The position numbers and the translations under genes were made by a program. The notes under the pieces are model-generated. The model was not told the origin of the DNA. It ran no database searches and saw only the letters and a program-made list of their open reading frames with translations. This document shows, in pieces, positions 35,136 through 45,770 of a stretch of 64,000 nucleotides of DNA (the first letter of the stretch is position 1; every line of letters begins with the position of its first letter). The DNA comes from Argentina anserina (lineage: Eukaryota; Streptophyta; Magnoliopsida; Rosales; Rosaceae): NCBI RefSeq assembly GCF_933775445.1, contig NC_065877.1:22630001-22694000 (forward strand), written 5' to 3'.

Positions 35136-36303
35136 TTGGAGGATCACCTCACCCGTGCTCGGTGAGGCTGTGCCTACCCGTGCTCCACACGGTGAGGCTG
35201 TGCCTACCCGTGCTCCACACGGTGAGGCTGTGCCTACCCGTGCTCCACACGGTGAGGCTGTGCCTACCCGTGTATTGTACGGTGTGGCTGAGCCTGCCCC
35301 TCTCGGTAGCTCCACGACATTCATGCCGTCGGTGGCGGAATCCCCTCCTTCACAAGAGCTTGTGATGCCTCCCCTGCTTTCTCATGACTCCATGGTAATT
35401 TTTGATGCCCATCGCTTGTTTTGCAAAACTTGTTCTCTTGCTAAATTTCAGGGAAGTCCTTCTTTTGCTAAGGCTTCAACCGAGAATATTTCATTCTTAC
35501 AACATATCCAAGGTGACATTTGTGGAAGTATTCAACCAGAATGCAGACCTTTTATATATTTTATGGTATTGGTTGATGCATCGACGCGTTGGTCACACGT
35601 CGCTTTGCTCTCCACAAGGAATGCTGCATTTGCTAAGTTATTAGCTGAGATCATCAAACTTAGGGCTCACCACCCTGACTATCCTATCAAATCCATTCGT
35701 TTGGATAATGCTGGAGAATTCACCTCCAAAATTTTTGATGATTATTGCATGTCTAATGGGATCAAAGTTGAACATCCCGTTCCTCATGTTCAGTTACACA
35801 ACAGTCTAGCAGAGGCTACCATCAAGCGTCTTCCGCTTGTTGCTCGGGTAATGATTATGGGTGCTAACTTGCCGCTCTCTGCGTGGGGATATGCGGTGTT
35901 GCATGCAGTGACACTTATTCGTTCTAGACCCAAGGCTAACCAAGCGTTTAGTGCGTACCAGATCGTAACTTGTTACGAACCCAATATTTCACACTTACAT
36001 ATCTTTGGTTGTGCCGTCTATGTGCCTATTATGTCTCCACTGCATACTAAAATTGGTCCTCAGAGACGATTAGGTATCTTTGTTTACTATAATTCCCTAA
36101 CAATTGTCCGCTACTTAGAACCAACCACCGAAGATCTCTTTACTACAAGATTTGCTGATTGTCACTTTGATGGGACATGTTTCCCGTCGTTAGGGGGAGA
36201 TGAAAATGTTATCATTATAAATGAATGTTATGAATTGACGTGGTGTGTCCCCACTATGTCTCATTATGATCCCCGCACTACTCAGAGTCAGTCAGAAGTG
36301 TAA
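35104..36303 (+). pseudogene. copia integrase
   Basis: A 399-codon frame. After the repeat it shows the CKTCSLAKF end of the zinc-binding part, the core D in IQGDICG, LVDASTRWSHVAL, the second D in SIRLDNAGEF and a region LHNSLAEATIKRLP containing the third acidic residue. It then shows LRIF/LHIFGCAVYVP and RRLGIFVYY, ending in SQSEV and a stop. The His part of the zinc motif lies upstream, across the repeat. The domain is nearly complete, but neighbours are frame-broken. Confidence 0.83.
35161..35290 (+). repeat. 30-bp tandem repeat inside copia pol
   Basis: The unit starting GGTGAGGCTGTGCCTACC begins at 35161, 35191, 35221 and 35251, with a degenerate fifth at 35281. The first three are identical. 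In the integrase frame each unit encodes GEAVPTRAPH, and the length keeps the frame open. Confidence 0.9.
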
Positions 36304-38510
36304 CGCATTATCGACTGCTAGAAATTCACGGATTCGATGCCCGACGGCTTTGTAGATATTGCTATAGTGACGAGATCAAACATACCCATTGAAAATGTAC
36401 CGGCACGGTTGGATGTCTTGAAATACGGGTGTGGAAGACAAGCTCTTGGACCTAGCAACGTTGGCACCATCCCCGAAAGTGGGAAGGCAGCTGGCGACAG
36501 TGCAACCCTTGTGGTGACGATGCCGAGATGGACCGGCATAGAGCAGCTTTAGCCTCGGCTCCTCAGAGGAAAAAGGGGATATCGATAAACTCTAAGGATT
36601 CAAAGCCTAGAAAGAAGCGAATGCAAAGACACAACGCGTCATCAACGATGAATCTCCATCGTATGAAGTTGTCTCTGATTACAACTATGTCCATAAATCA
36701 ACTCAAGTGTTACCGTGGGAAGCTATTGAACCTTGTTTGATGCCAGAGAACAACGAAATCTCAGTGAACTACACAAGTGAGCAATCGGTCCGAAACCGAG
36801 CCACTACATGCATTGATGACATTTTCGCTTATTCTGTCACACATGAGATTTTATCTGAATACGATGTTGAACTTCACTCTGTAGATGAATGCGAACAAGA
36901 GCAGATTAGCCAAAGTGGAAGGAAGCAATCCAGGCAGAACTTGACTCATTAACAAAGAGAGAAGTCTTCGGAAAGGTTGAATTGACTCCAAGAAATGTCA
37001 AACTTGTTGGACATAAATGGGTCTTTATTCGTAAGCGTAATGAGATGAATGAGATCGTGCGTTATAAGGCAAGACTCGTGGCATAAGGATTCTCATAACA
37101 ACTTGACATTGACAATGAAGAGACATATTCTCCTATTATGGACATCATTACCTTCCGCTACCTCATTAGTCTGGTAGTGTCAGAAAGACTAAACATGCAG
37201 CTTATGGATGTGGTCACTGCTTATCTCTATGGGGATCTTGACGCAGAGGTAAACATGAAAGCTCTAGAGGGACTACATTTACCTCCATCAAGTGCCTCCA
37301 GACCACGGAGTGCTCATACAATCAGATTACGTCGTTCGTTGTACGGGTTGAAGCAATATGAAAGGATGTGGTACAATTAGTTGCACAAGTACTTGAAAGA
37401 GAGAGGTTATAAGAATGATGAACTATGCACATGCGTGTTCATATGAAAGACAAATTCTGGATTCGTCATCGTTGCGGTCTACGTTGATGACATGAACATA
37501 ATTGGTACTATTGATGAGATTGAAGAGACTGTGTGTCAATTAAGTCGGAATTTGAGATGGAGGACCTAAGGAGGACGAAATTTTATCTCGGCCTTGATGT
37601 TGTACATAGGGCCGACGACATCTTAGTCCACCAGCCGAATTATACATAGAAAATGCTTCGACATTTCAATGTGGATCTATGCAATCCATTGTCTACTCCC
37701 ATGGTCATCTGAAGTCTAGATATCAAGAATGATCCATTCCGTTCTAAAGAGGATGATGAAGAAGTTCTTGGTCCTGAAGTTTCATACCTTAGTGCGATTG
37801 GGACACTATTGTATCTTGCTCAATGCACTAGATCATACATATCTTTCGTAGTGAACTTATTAGCTAGATTTAGCTCCGCGCCTATGCTATGTCATTGGAA
37901 TGGTATCAAGTATTTGTTTCGGTACTTGAAAGGTTCCCTTGACATAGGATTGTTCTATCCTTATAACAGAGAGAACACCATGGCCGTGCCACCTTATATC
38001 GGCGCCACATGCAGCCCCGGCAGCACCGCCTTACGCGGAAGAGCCACCATAGGCAGCCATGGCATGGTGGTAGACCACGGTGCTGAGAGCAGCATTCGGT
38101 CCCGACTTGCTCCTTCCCCCGATGGAAAGACTCCAAACAACTTGTTAGTTGGTTATGCCGACGCATGGTACCTCTCTGACCCTCACAAGACTCGTTCTCA
38201 AACCGGTTATGTCTTTACCATTGGGAATACAGAGATATCTTGGAGATCCACGAAGCAATCTCTTGTTACTACTTCTTCGAATCACGCGGAGATCATTGCT
38301 CTCCATGAAGCAGTTAAAGAATGTATTTTGGCTACGGTTACAAGTTCGTCATATTCGTGATTCTTGTGGATTAGTAGTCTTTACAACTGATCAATCTACG
38401 TGCATTTATGAAGATAATGCTGCTTGCATAGAGCAGACTAAGTTAGGTTTCATCAAGGGAGACAACACCAAGTATATTTCGCCCAAGTTCTTCTACAATG
38501 TTTAACAATA
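36304..38510 (+). pseudogene. copia reverse transcriptase and RNase H, decayed
   Basis: Broken pieces in order. A hinge (36340-36540). RT from about 36950 with KHWVFI-like GHKWVFIRKRNE, RYKARLVA interrupted by TAA, TYSPIMDIITFRYL, MDVVTAYLYGDL, LRRSLYGLKQYERMW, then VAVYVDDMNIIG with the YVDD catalytic motif near 37480. Connection and RNase H at 37809-38360 (LCHWNGIKYLFRYLKGSL, LLVGYADAWYLSD, TRSQTGYVFTIG, HAEIIALHEAVKE) and 38360-38505 (IYEDNAACIEQ). At least six stops or frame changes are visible. A GC-rich segment at 37980-38120 lengthens the linker before the RNase H aspartate. Confidence 0.83.
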
Positions 38511-38817
38511 GAAATTCTTGAATGTTCAGATCAATCAAGTTCACAATCCAATGTTGCGAATTTGTTCACTAAGTCTTTGCCTAAATCCATTTTGTGAAAC
38601 ATATGAAGAGCATTGACATGCGTCGTTTATCAGAACTTTAGAGTATGGTAGACTTCAGGGGGAGTCTACATCACATGTTAAGATCATTAAGTAGTTGGTG
38701 CATTGTACTCTGTTTCCCTTCGATCAAGTTTTTTGTTTTACGCAAAAGGTTTTTTTTTGCTTGACAAGGTTTTTACTAAGGCAATGTTGTGCGTCATGCA
38801 ACCTAGACATGCAACAT

Positions 38818-38826
38818 AAGGGGGAG
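38818..38826 (+). other. Polypurine tract of the old copia element
   Basis: AAGGGGGAG directly before the 3' LTR start TGTTCTAGG. A second purine block (CAGGGGGAG) lies at about 38655. Confidence 0.75.
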
Positions 38827-38981
38827 TGTTCTAGGAAAATTAGCTATTATACCCTTTTGTATCTTAGCTTTATTATGTTTCACTGTAATAGATTAAGACT
38901 CTAAATCCTACGGTATTGTGGTTTTGTAATGCCTATATATAGGCCCACATATCATTCAATAAAGATACAGTTATTTCATCA
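38827..38981 (+). repeat. 3' LTR of the old copia element
   Basis: Starts TGTTCTAGGAAAATTAG, contains TATA (CCTATATATAGG) and AATAAAGATA, and ends TTTCATCA. It aligns to 21168-21361 with many differences and gaps. Confidence 0.75.
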
Positions 38982-39306
38982 TGCATCAAATTTATGAATA
39001 TCCACTTGCGGTCTATTTTCCTATAATTAAATATCTTTGGGTATATCTACTTGCACTGCAGGATTTGATTTTCTTTTTTGTAAATGTTCGTGACCGTGAG
39101 TTCAATATATATTACAAACTGATCGAGGAAGATCCAATACCTTATGAAAGTCATGCACACAGTTTTCATAAAAAGGAAGATCCAATATTATCAAATCGGC
39201 AAGGCATTCGATCAGAAAAAAAAAACTCCAATCCCTTGGGAAACCCTAGCCTCAATATATAAATAAAAGGTTGCTTCGCCATTGGAGGGCGGGTACCCAG
39301 AGATGA
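38982..39306 (+). other. Upstream region of the DBR1 pseudogene
   Basis: AT-rich, with AAACCCTAGCC near 39241, a telo-box-like motif common in plant 5' leaders. This suggests that the DBR1 copy arose as genomic DNA with its own leader. No gene seen. Confidence 0.4.
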
Positions 39307-39653
39307 TGAAAATTGCAGTAGAAGGTTGTATGCATGGTGAGCTCGACAAGGTCTACAGCATCCTCAAAACATAGAAAGTCATCACAATATCGAATCAACC
39401 TCCTCCTTTGCTGCAGTGACTCTCAGGCCGTCAGGAATGAAGATGATCTCAAGAGTTTAAACACGCCTCAAAAACACCAGAAGATGAACTTCTTTTGGAA
39501 GTATTATTCCGACGAGGCCAAGGCTCCCTATCCCACCATATTCATCGGCGGCAATCATGAAGCTTACAATTATCTATTGGTACTCTACTACGGAGGTTGG
39601 GCGGCTTCTAACATATACTTTTAGGGTTTGTTGGGGTCGTCAAATTCAGAAAT

Positions 39654-40253
39654 CTTTAATAAAGTGATCTGGGTTCATATCTAAAACCAATTGAATTGAA
39701 ATAGATGAAGTGATCCAAACTCTCATAAACTCATAAGCTAGGTCAAAATTCTCAATGTGTGAACACGCCCTCGCACGTGTGGCGAATTTTCAATCTATAC
39801 ACGTAGACAATATTTTGGGTAACGTAATGTGCACATGGATGTATATTCCTAATGTCACACGTGTAGCGAATTTTCAAACCATACATGTGAACAACATTTT
39901 GAGTAACGTGGAGTGTGCGTGGATGTATATTCCCAATGTCGCACGTGTGGTGAATTTTCAAACCATACACGTGGACAATATTTTGGGTAACGTGGAGTGC
40001 GTGTGGATGTATATTCTCAATGTCGCATGTGTGGCGAATTTTCAAACCATACACGTGGACAATATTTTGGGTAATGTAGAGTGCGTGCGGCCATTTGGGC
40101 TTCACAGATGGACGTGGTTAACCTGTTCTAATACCATAATAAAGTAATTTGAGGTTCACATACTAAACCAATTGACAATGGATTGAGTGAGCCAAACCCT
40201 TATAAAGTCACATGCTAGGTCCAAATTCCCAATATGAGATGTATATTCTCAAC
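39654..40253. mobile_element. Insertion in the DBR1 pseudogene carrying an 84-bp tandem array
   Basis: About 600 bp interrupt the segment VVKFRN / FRVGGLS. The outer parts are two related direct repeats of about 100 bp (TAATAAAGTGATCTGGGTTC.. near 39656 and ATAATAAAGTAATTTGAGGT.. near 40137; both contain CCAATTGA..GCTAGGTC). The flanks AATCTTT and AACTTTC may be a decayed target duplication. It resembles dispersed plant repeats with CACGTGTGGC motifs; I cannot assign a class. Confidence 0.6.
39771..40095. repeat. 84-bp tandem repeat, about four units
   Basis: Units begin TCGCACGTGTGGCG at 39771, 39855, 39939 and 40023, exactly 84 bp apart. Each contains two ACGTG cores (CACGTGTGG and ACACGTGGAC). 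The length is a multiple of three, so both strands stay open; the resulting frames are not genes. Confidence 0.92.
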
Positions 40254-40717
40254 AACTTTCGCGTCGGGGGCCTCTCTGTTATATATAATTCGAGACACTA
40301 TAGATTAGGCCACTATGAGAGGCCTCCTTATAATGGAAGTACCATCTGGTCAGTACATCATGTTCGTGATTATGAAGTACACAAACTCATGCAAGTAGAG
40401 GAAGCCATTGATATTTTTTGTTTTTCACACGATTGGCCTTTAGGCATCACTGATTGTGGAGACTCGGAGCAACTTTGCAAAGAGAAACCAGGTTTGAAGA
40501 CCGATGTTGAGGAGAAAAGGCTGGGAAGTAACGCTGTTGCTTCCTTGTTACAGAAACTGAAACCACCCTATAGGTTTTCAGCTTATCTGCACTGCAAATT
40601 TGCAGCTTGTGTTCAACACGGCGAAGGTGGTCCGTTAATGAAGTTTCTTGCTCTTGATAAGTGTTTAGCAGGAAACGATTTTCTACGGATTATTGATGTT
40701 GAATCAGGTCCTGATCC

Positions 40718-41327
40718 CTCTTTTCTAAATATCTCGATATATCTTTAATATATTCCCGATATATCGGTAAAATTAAGAAAACAATACAATATCCTCCATA
40801 TCCTTTTAAGCTATCAATTAACGCTAATTTCATGGTCAAAATCTGATATATCAGGTAAACCCGATTTTGATCTGATATATCATATCTTTTTTTTTTATTT
40901 CAAAAAAAATGTTACCGTTTTACTTTTGTGAGAAAAGAAAAAATGTCTAAACTTAAAATTGAGATGAGTTTCGTCTCAAATGAGTGAAAAAGTTCATTTT
41001 TTTAGAATACAAAAACTTCATATTCATATTTAAACGCTGAAACCTTAATCATCACGCGAAACCTCTAACTTTATATGTAAAGACAAATAACTACCAATCT
41101 ACCTCAATGGCTCAATTCTTATTTAGACACTTCTTTTTATTATTTAAAAATATTTGTGTATTTTTTATTTGGTACATGTTTGTAGTAAAACTCATAAATA
41201 TATTAAAGTTAATTGAAAATTAGAAAATCTGATAAATCCAATATATCTCGATATATTTCTGATTTCCCGATATATCCCTGCTTCTCTGAAACTGATACGA
41301 TGTCAGTAAGTGATATTTAGATCATTG
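40718..41327. mobile_element. MITE-like element, copy 1 (hAT-like 8-bp target duplication)
   Basis: AT-rich 610-bp insertion between VESGP and CEIQYDEEW of the DBR1 pseudogene. Flanks CCTGATCC and CCTGGCCC match at 6 of 8 bases. The ends are imperfect inverted repeats: CTCTTTTCTAAATATC against CAATGATCTAAATATC. Inside are many CGATATATC motifs. Related to 61593-62068. Confidence 0.6.
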
Positions 41328-41725
41328 CCTGGCCCTTGTGAGATTCAGTATGATGAGGAATGGCTCGGAATAATAGATGGTTTAACTCCGCTTTCCCTCT
41401 CACTGTCAAAAGTGTGAATTTCGATAATGTGTATCTCGACTAGGAAGCTTGCCGAAAATGGGGTAGGAGTAAGCTACAATCAAGAGGAACCAGACCCTTC
41501 GAGTTCTGCAGGACAACTCCATCTTATAATCCCTCTAACAGATCAGGAGGCTCAAGGGGTGCCTTCCCTGGATGCACTAGGAATCCTGAAACGGAATCTT
41601 TGCTGCAGTTTTTGGATCTTCCTTATCTTCTCGATATCATGTTAGAATCTTCTAATACAGCAAGCAGTTCTGTGTCATCAACCAAAGAGATTTTCATTGA
41701 TGATGTGGACGAGTCTGATGACTGA

Positions 41726-42562
41726 TAGAGAACAATGACCTTCAGCAGTGGCTGCTGAATATGAAGATGTTTGCAATGGTATGGTGATGATCCTTGGTTG
41801 GCTAGAAACATATTTAAGATTTCAATCATTTAGTTCTGTCCTTTTTTTTCTTTTCTGGTGCAACATCTAGCTTCTTTTAAAGTATAAATTTCTTCAAAAA
41901 AAATGAAAAAATGAAGATAGCTAGCAATTTAGGAGTTCAGGCGAAGTTTACTTAGTCAGGAGTTCAGTTGCTTACAGTTTACTTCAAATAATTTGGTAAC
42001 CATCTAATAAAACTCACAATTAATGAATTTATTGATCTTAATATATTATTCTTCGCTACTTGGGTTAATAAAATGGGACCTGAGGAACTTAGGTCTCAGC
42101 TATGGAGCTTGAGATCATCAAAATTGGTATTATATCCTCTGTTAGAGTTATGGAAACAATGCCAATTTCATGTTAGTAGTTCCACATGCAGCCTCATTAT
42201 TCTTGCTTTTGTCATTAACGCTTTTAGCAATTTTCTCTCAAAACTGCTATATCCATGGGCTCAGTTGACCCAAATTTCTGTTTCATGTAAGACAAACAAA
42301 AAAAGTTCTTGTTTGCACCATTTCAGATCCTATCAAGGAAAATATTAGAATTAGATTTAGTTACATCTACCGAGCATCATTTTGTACAAGGGGTCGCGGC
42401 TCATTGTTCTTCACTGCCTAGATGCAGAAAATAGGTAGTACCAAGGGAGCATAGACCAGAATAACTTCATAACATATATTCCAAGGAGCGCTAGCTCAAA
42501 CATGTCATACCTTAATCAAAATGGTTAAATGGATTCTCCTGCTGTGGGCCTGTGGCTAAGTC
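41726..42562. other. Intergenic, includes presumed 3' UTR of the U11/U12-25K-like gene
   Basis: A plus-strand frame at 42073-42348 (MGPEELRSQLWSL) has no recognisable domain. The 200 bp before 42563 are probably the 3' UTR of the minus-strand gene. No element ends seen. Confidence 0.4.
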
Positions 42563-44756
42563 CTAGATCCGTTTCCTGAGGAACTCAGGCATCTCAATCA
42601 ACAATTCCTGCCTTTCGATACCTTTCTTAAAACCTCCAACAACCTTGGAGTATGAGAGCCACCCTTTCCAGAAACGAGGCGACTTGCTTTCAGGCACAGG
42701 ACCTTCCTCCACATCTCTACTGGGATGATCCTCAAAGTCGTCACCCTGACTGACTTTTTTGTCAAAATTCTCTGAACCCTTCTCTATTTTCTCCACATCT
42801 CTTTTGGGATGATCCCCAGAGTCATCCTCCTGACTGAAATTATTGTCAAAATCCTCAGGACCTTTCTGAACTTTTTCCTCATGACCATTTGATCCATATG
42901 ACAACCTTCAAACCAGCAGGTGTTGTTATTACTCAGTTACATTCATATATTCTAACAATAGTGCTTTGGAAGAAGATGGAATATAATTAACAAAGATCCC
43001 CAAATCACTTAGCTATTTTCCCTTTTCCGGAGATTCTCATTCTTACTTTAGAAAGTCACTTAAAATCTGGCAAATGTTCCTACAAGTACTTTATATCCTG
43101 ATGCTTGTCTATGCAAAGAGTTGCGCACAGATAGATATCTTAAATTCATTCTGGTCTTAACCTGGTAAATCATGCACAAACAAAAAGCTGGACACAATTC
43201 TTACACTAAATGCCGTCTGTAAGGCACACTCTCATGCTGAGACCCTTTTTCGAGAGGCATGTTGCTGATGGACATATGCCTACTGAATTCAATCTGCATA
43301 TACCAGAAAGCAAACAATAAGAAGTTGCCGGCAATAGCTTAACACAAAACATAAACAGAAGTATTGATTGGCTAAAAGTTATATATTGCATGATGGGATA
43401 GGGACAATGAGAAGCTAACTAATTTGGACTATTTAAACACATATGATGATATTGCATTGTTCACTCCATTCACATCAGAGCACAAATAGATGGCATAAAC
43501 CAGTTGGCACACGTAAATGCTGGTATGCTATCACATGATATTGCTACACTCACTGATACTTTCCTGCACGAAAATGAGCTACGATATTAGAATTCATCTA
43601 GAAGCCAAAGTATCAAGTATGTATTTCACTATGTCATTTTACTATAGCTACTAGCAAAATGGGCGTATAGGGGTAAAAGCATATCTACTGTGCCTTAGAG
43701 TTCTACCAATGGAATACAAACATATTTTGGTTCCTACTAAATTCTATCATCTAAGTCAGAGTTAGTGGTTCAAACATAGGTTTCACACAAGAGACTTTAG
43801 GAAGCAATTGTCAAAACGAAAATTCTGCCACGAAGCAATTGTAAAGCATAATATAAGGATTTGGAAGAGTCAGGTAATTTGAACGATGATGTCCAAATGT
43901 AACATTAGGTACCATAGATTTGCATAAGCAATGTAAAAGTCATCCAACCATAGCTATCTTTGAATATGCAAACACAACGTGGGCATCTGCGTTGTGATCC
44001 AAAAGTGCAACAACTGAAAAAATGACATTATCCTGAATATACACATACTTGATCACCATCCTTGATCCCAAAATTCCGAATATTCGCTCTATCATTAGTT
44101 AGCTTCTTATCTACATGGCACAAGCAGAAATGCCCCCAAACTAGTGACCTGATACCACAAAATCAAGTATCTCTTACATGTTAGAAACAATGTTAAACAC
44201 CATTACACCAATCAAAGCTACCGAAATTAGTAAAAGCCTTATCGATTACATAAACACCGAGAGATTTACCATGGAATGTTGCTTTTACAAGAAGTAAACA
44301 CCAACTCTACCGCTTGTTTGAGCTCTGCTACAGTCGCAGTTCTCCCAACCTGAATTTCTGTTAGAATTCAAATCTCATCAACTAATTTCAACAAAACTCA
44401 CAAGATAACAAAAAGCTAAAAGTCAATTTCTGTTTGAAACAAGCACAGTAATAGCTTTTTTCAAAAGCACTTTTCCAAATTCCACTATCTCTAATCCAAA
44501 AGGCAATTTCCAGTTTCCACACACTTATATATAAGAAAGCCAAAACGGAAGTAGGAAATATACCGAAAACAGAGCCGTCGAGCTTCAGAACGGAGAGCGT
44601 GAGCAGCGGCGGCGGAGCTAGTTTCTTATACGAGTGACTCATGCTCCTCCTCCGTACACCGTCGTTCTCGTCGACGACGTCGTTTTGCGCCAGTGGAGCA
44701 AAACGCCGCCGCTCTGGCAGCTTCAAAAGCTTCATACTAGTGCGGATTACGGCCAC
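42563..44756 (-). CDS. SNRNP25: U11/U12 small nuclear ribonucleoprotein 25 kDa-like protein
   Basis: The family is a subunit of the U11/U12 di-snRNP of the minor (U12-type) spliceosome, in the nucleus. Exons by splice sites and phase: 44756-44564, 44357-44270, 44148-44049, 43293-43205, 42905-42563, giving 270 residues with no internal stop. After a basic N-terminus, a ubiquitin-like domain shows LLTLSVLKLDGSVF, VGRTATVAELKQAVELVF, SLVWGHFCLCHVDKKL and IRNFGIKDGDQIEFSRHMS. The last exon adds about 115 residues not usual for the family as I recall it (most are about 120-200 aa). These hold two acidic repeats (ENFDKKVSQGDDFEDHPSRD and a sister copy) and a basic tail FWKGWLSYSKVVGGFKKG. A (GA)n tract lies in the likely 5' leader. 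Family assignment is strong; whether it is the main 25K or a divergent paralogue is open. Confidence 0.85.
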
Positions 44757-44888
44757 CAGGTACTTGTTAACCTCTCAAATTCCGGCTCAGTAATAATGAT
44801 TCTCAGATCAAATCACGACGCCTTGGAATAGATCAGAGTCCGATAGCGAAATTGATGAGTTTGATATCATAGTGGTGACTAGGGTTTT

Positions 44889-44912
44889 AGAGAGAGAGAG
44901 AGAGAGAGAGAG
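44889..44912. repeat. (GA)n microsatellite
   Basis: An uninterrupted GA run in the likely 5' leader of the U11/U12-25K-like gene (CT-rich on the transcribed strand). Frames across it are not coding. Confidence 0.9.
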
Positions 44913-45770
44913 TGCGAGGACCGTTATGGTGTGATCGACGCATTTGGTCTGGGATGTGGTGAGCGCGTGAGGTGTAGTGAGAGTGGGGAAGGATTTCAAG
45001 TTTTTTCCCAACGGCTTCTTTTTGTCAGTTATTATAGAATAACGCGGAAGGCTCCCTTTTTCTGTTGTTTGAAATTATCTAAGAGGCCCCCCCTATTGTG
45101 GAGGATATGTGTTTTAGGCCCTTTTATGTTAGTCATAATTTTGGAGTGAATGTTAGAAATTACCTAGCTAGTGAGTGTTAAAGTCTGACCAACAAATGTA
45201 ACAAATAAAAACCGTTGATCTATAAGTGACGGTTTGATATAGATCATCAAACGGTCATATAAATCTCATCATCATCTCTCGTAAATTAAGTTGTCACATA
45301 AATTTTTACTCATATCGCTCATAAATTATGTCATCAACTTCTTATTATTCTAATTAGTCTCAAACTTTTCAATGTAACAACAATTGGAGTCACAATTCAA
45401 TAATTTCTAAACCATATAACAGACTTATTCCATAATCAGTATATTTAAAATAAAAATTGCTCCCTTTCAAAAAACAAAAAATGTATTTTCACTGACATCT
45501 CTCATGTCAACGTAGTCTCTCTTTATTTTAATTTTAATTATGAAAATAACGGAGTCTCTTGGTTTCTAGACACTTTTGCTTCTGAATGAGTTGTCGTTGG
45601 GGTCAAACAAAAACAAACTGTGGCTCAAAAGAGGTAGTTTTCCAAGGATAGTATAAGCTAGAGGTACCATGCATATTTAGGTTCTTAGTTCATATTGGGG
45701 TTCTGAATTCCCAGACATTAGAATTACATGAGTTCATAGCTAGGATTGATTACATAGAGAAATAAACAGA
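44913..45770. other. Divergent intergenic region
   Basis: Lies between the 5' end of the minus-strand U11/U12-25K-like gene and the plus-strand USP-kinase, so it should hold both promoters. It is AT-rich with no clear TATA box that I would defend and no element ends. Confidence 0.4.

Larger units (their letters stand above)
21168..38981 (+). mobile_element. Old Ty1/copia element, split by gypsy element 2
   Basis: The left part is 21168-22771 and the right part 33296-38981. Order on plus: short LTR, leader, gag, zinc knuckle, non-coding spacer, protease, pre-integrase, integrase, RT, RNase H, purine tract, LTR. All domains are present, but many stops and frameshifts have accumulated. The LTRs (194 and 155 bp) are clearly diverged, so the insertion is old. 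I could not find a matching target duplication outside the LTRs. Confidence 0.88.
39307..41725 (+). pseudogene. DBR1: DBR1-like RNA lariat debranching enzyme pseudogene
   Basis: DBR1 hydrolyses the 2'-5' bond of intron lariats. The ATG at 39307 starts [17 protein letters not shown], the family's N-terminus. A frameshift gives a TAG at 39372. Then follow [16 protein letters not shown] (the metallophosphoesterase GDFQ is changed to SDSQ), [15 protein letters not shown] and [13 protein letters not shown] second frameshift lies near 39620. After an insertion the gene resumes at about 40254 with [56 protein letters not shown] and [10 protein letters not shown]. After a second insertion (40718-41327) come IQYDEEWLG and the acidic end FIDDVDESDD. 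Lost metal-binding residues, frameshifts and insertions make it non-functional. Confidence 0.88.

Noticed and set aside
35161..35290. Regular 30-bp repeats considered as a CRISPR-like array
   Set aside because: Units are contiguous without spacers, lie inside a retrotransposon reading frame, and the genome is plant nuclear.
39752..40147. Open frames on both strands (117 and 130 codons)
   Set aside because: They result from the 84-bp tandem repeat, whose length is a multiple of three.
44808..45011. 67-codon minus frame with a Ser/Leu run
   Set aside because: Runs through the (GA)n tract in the 5' leader of the U11/U12-25K-like gene.
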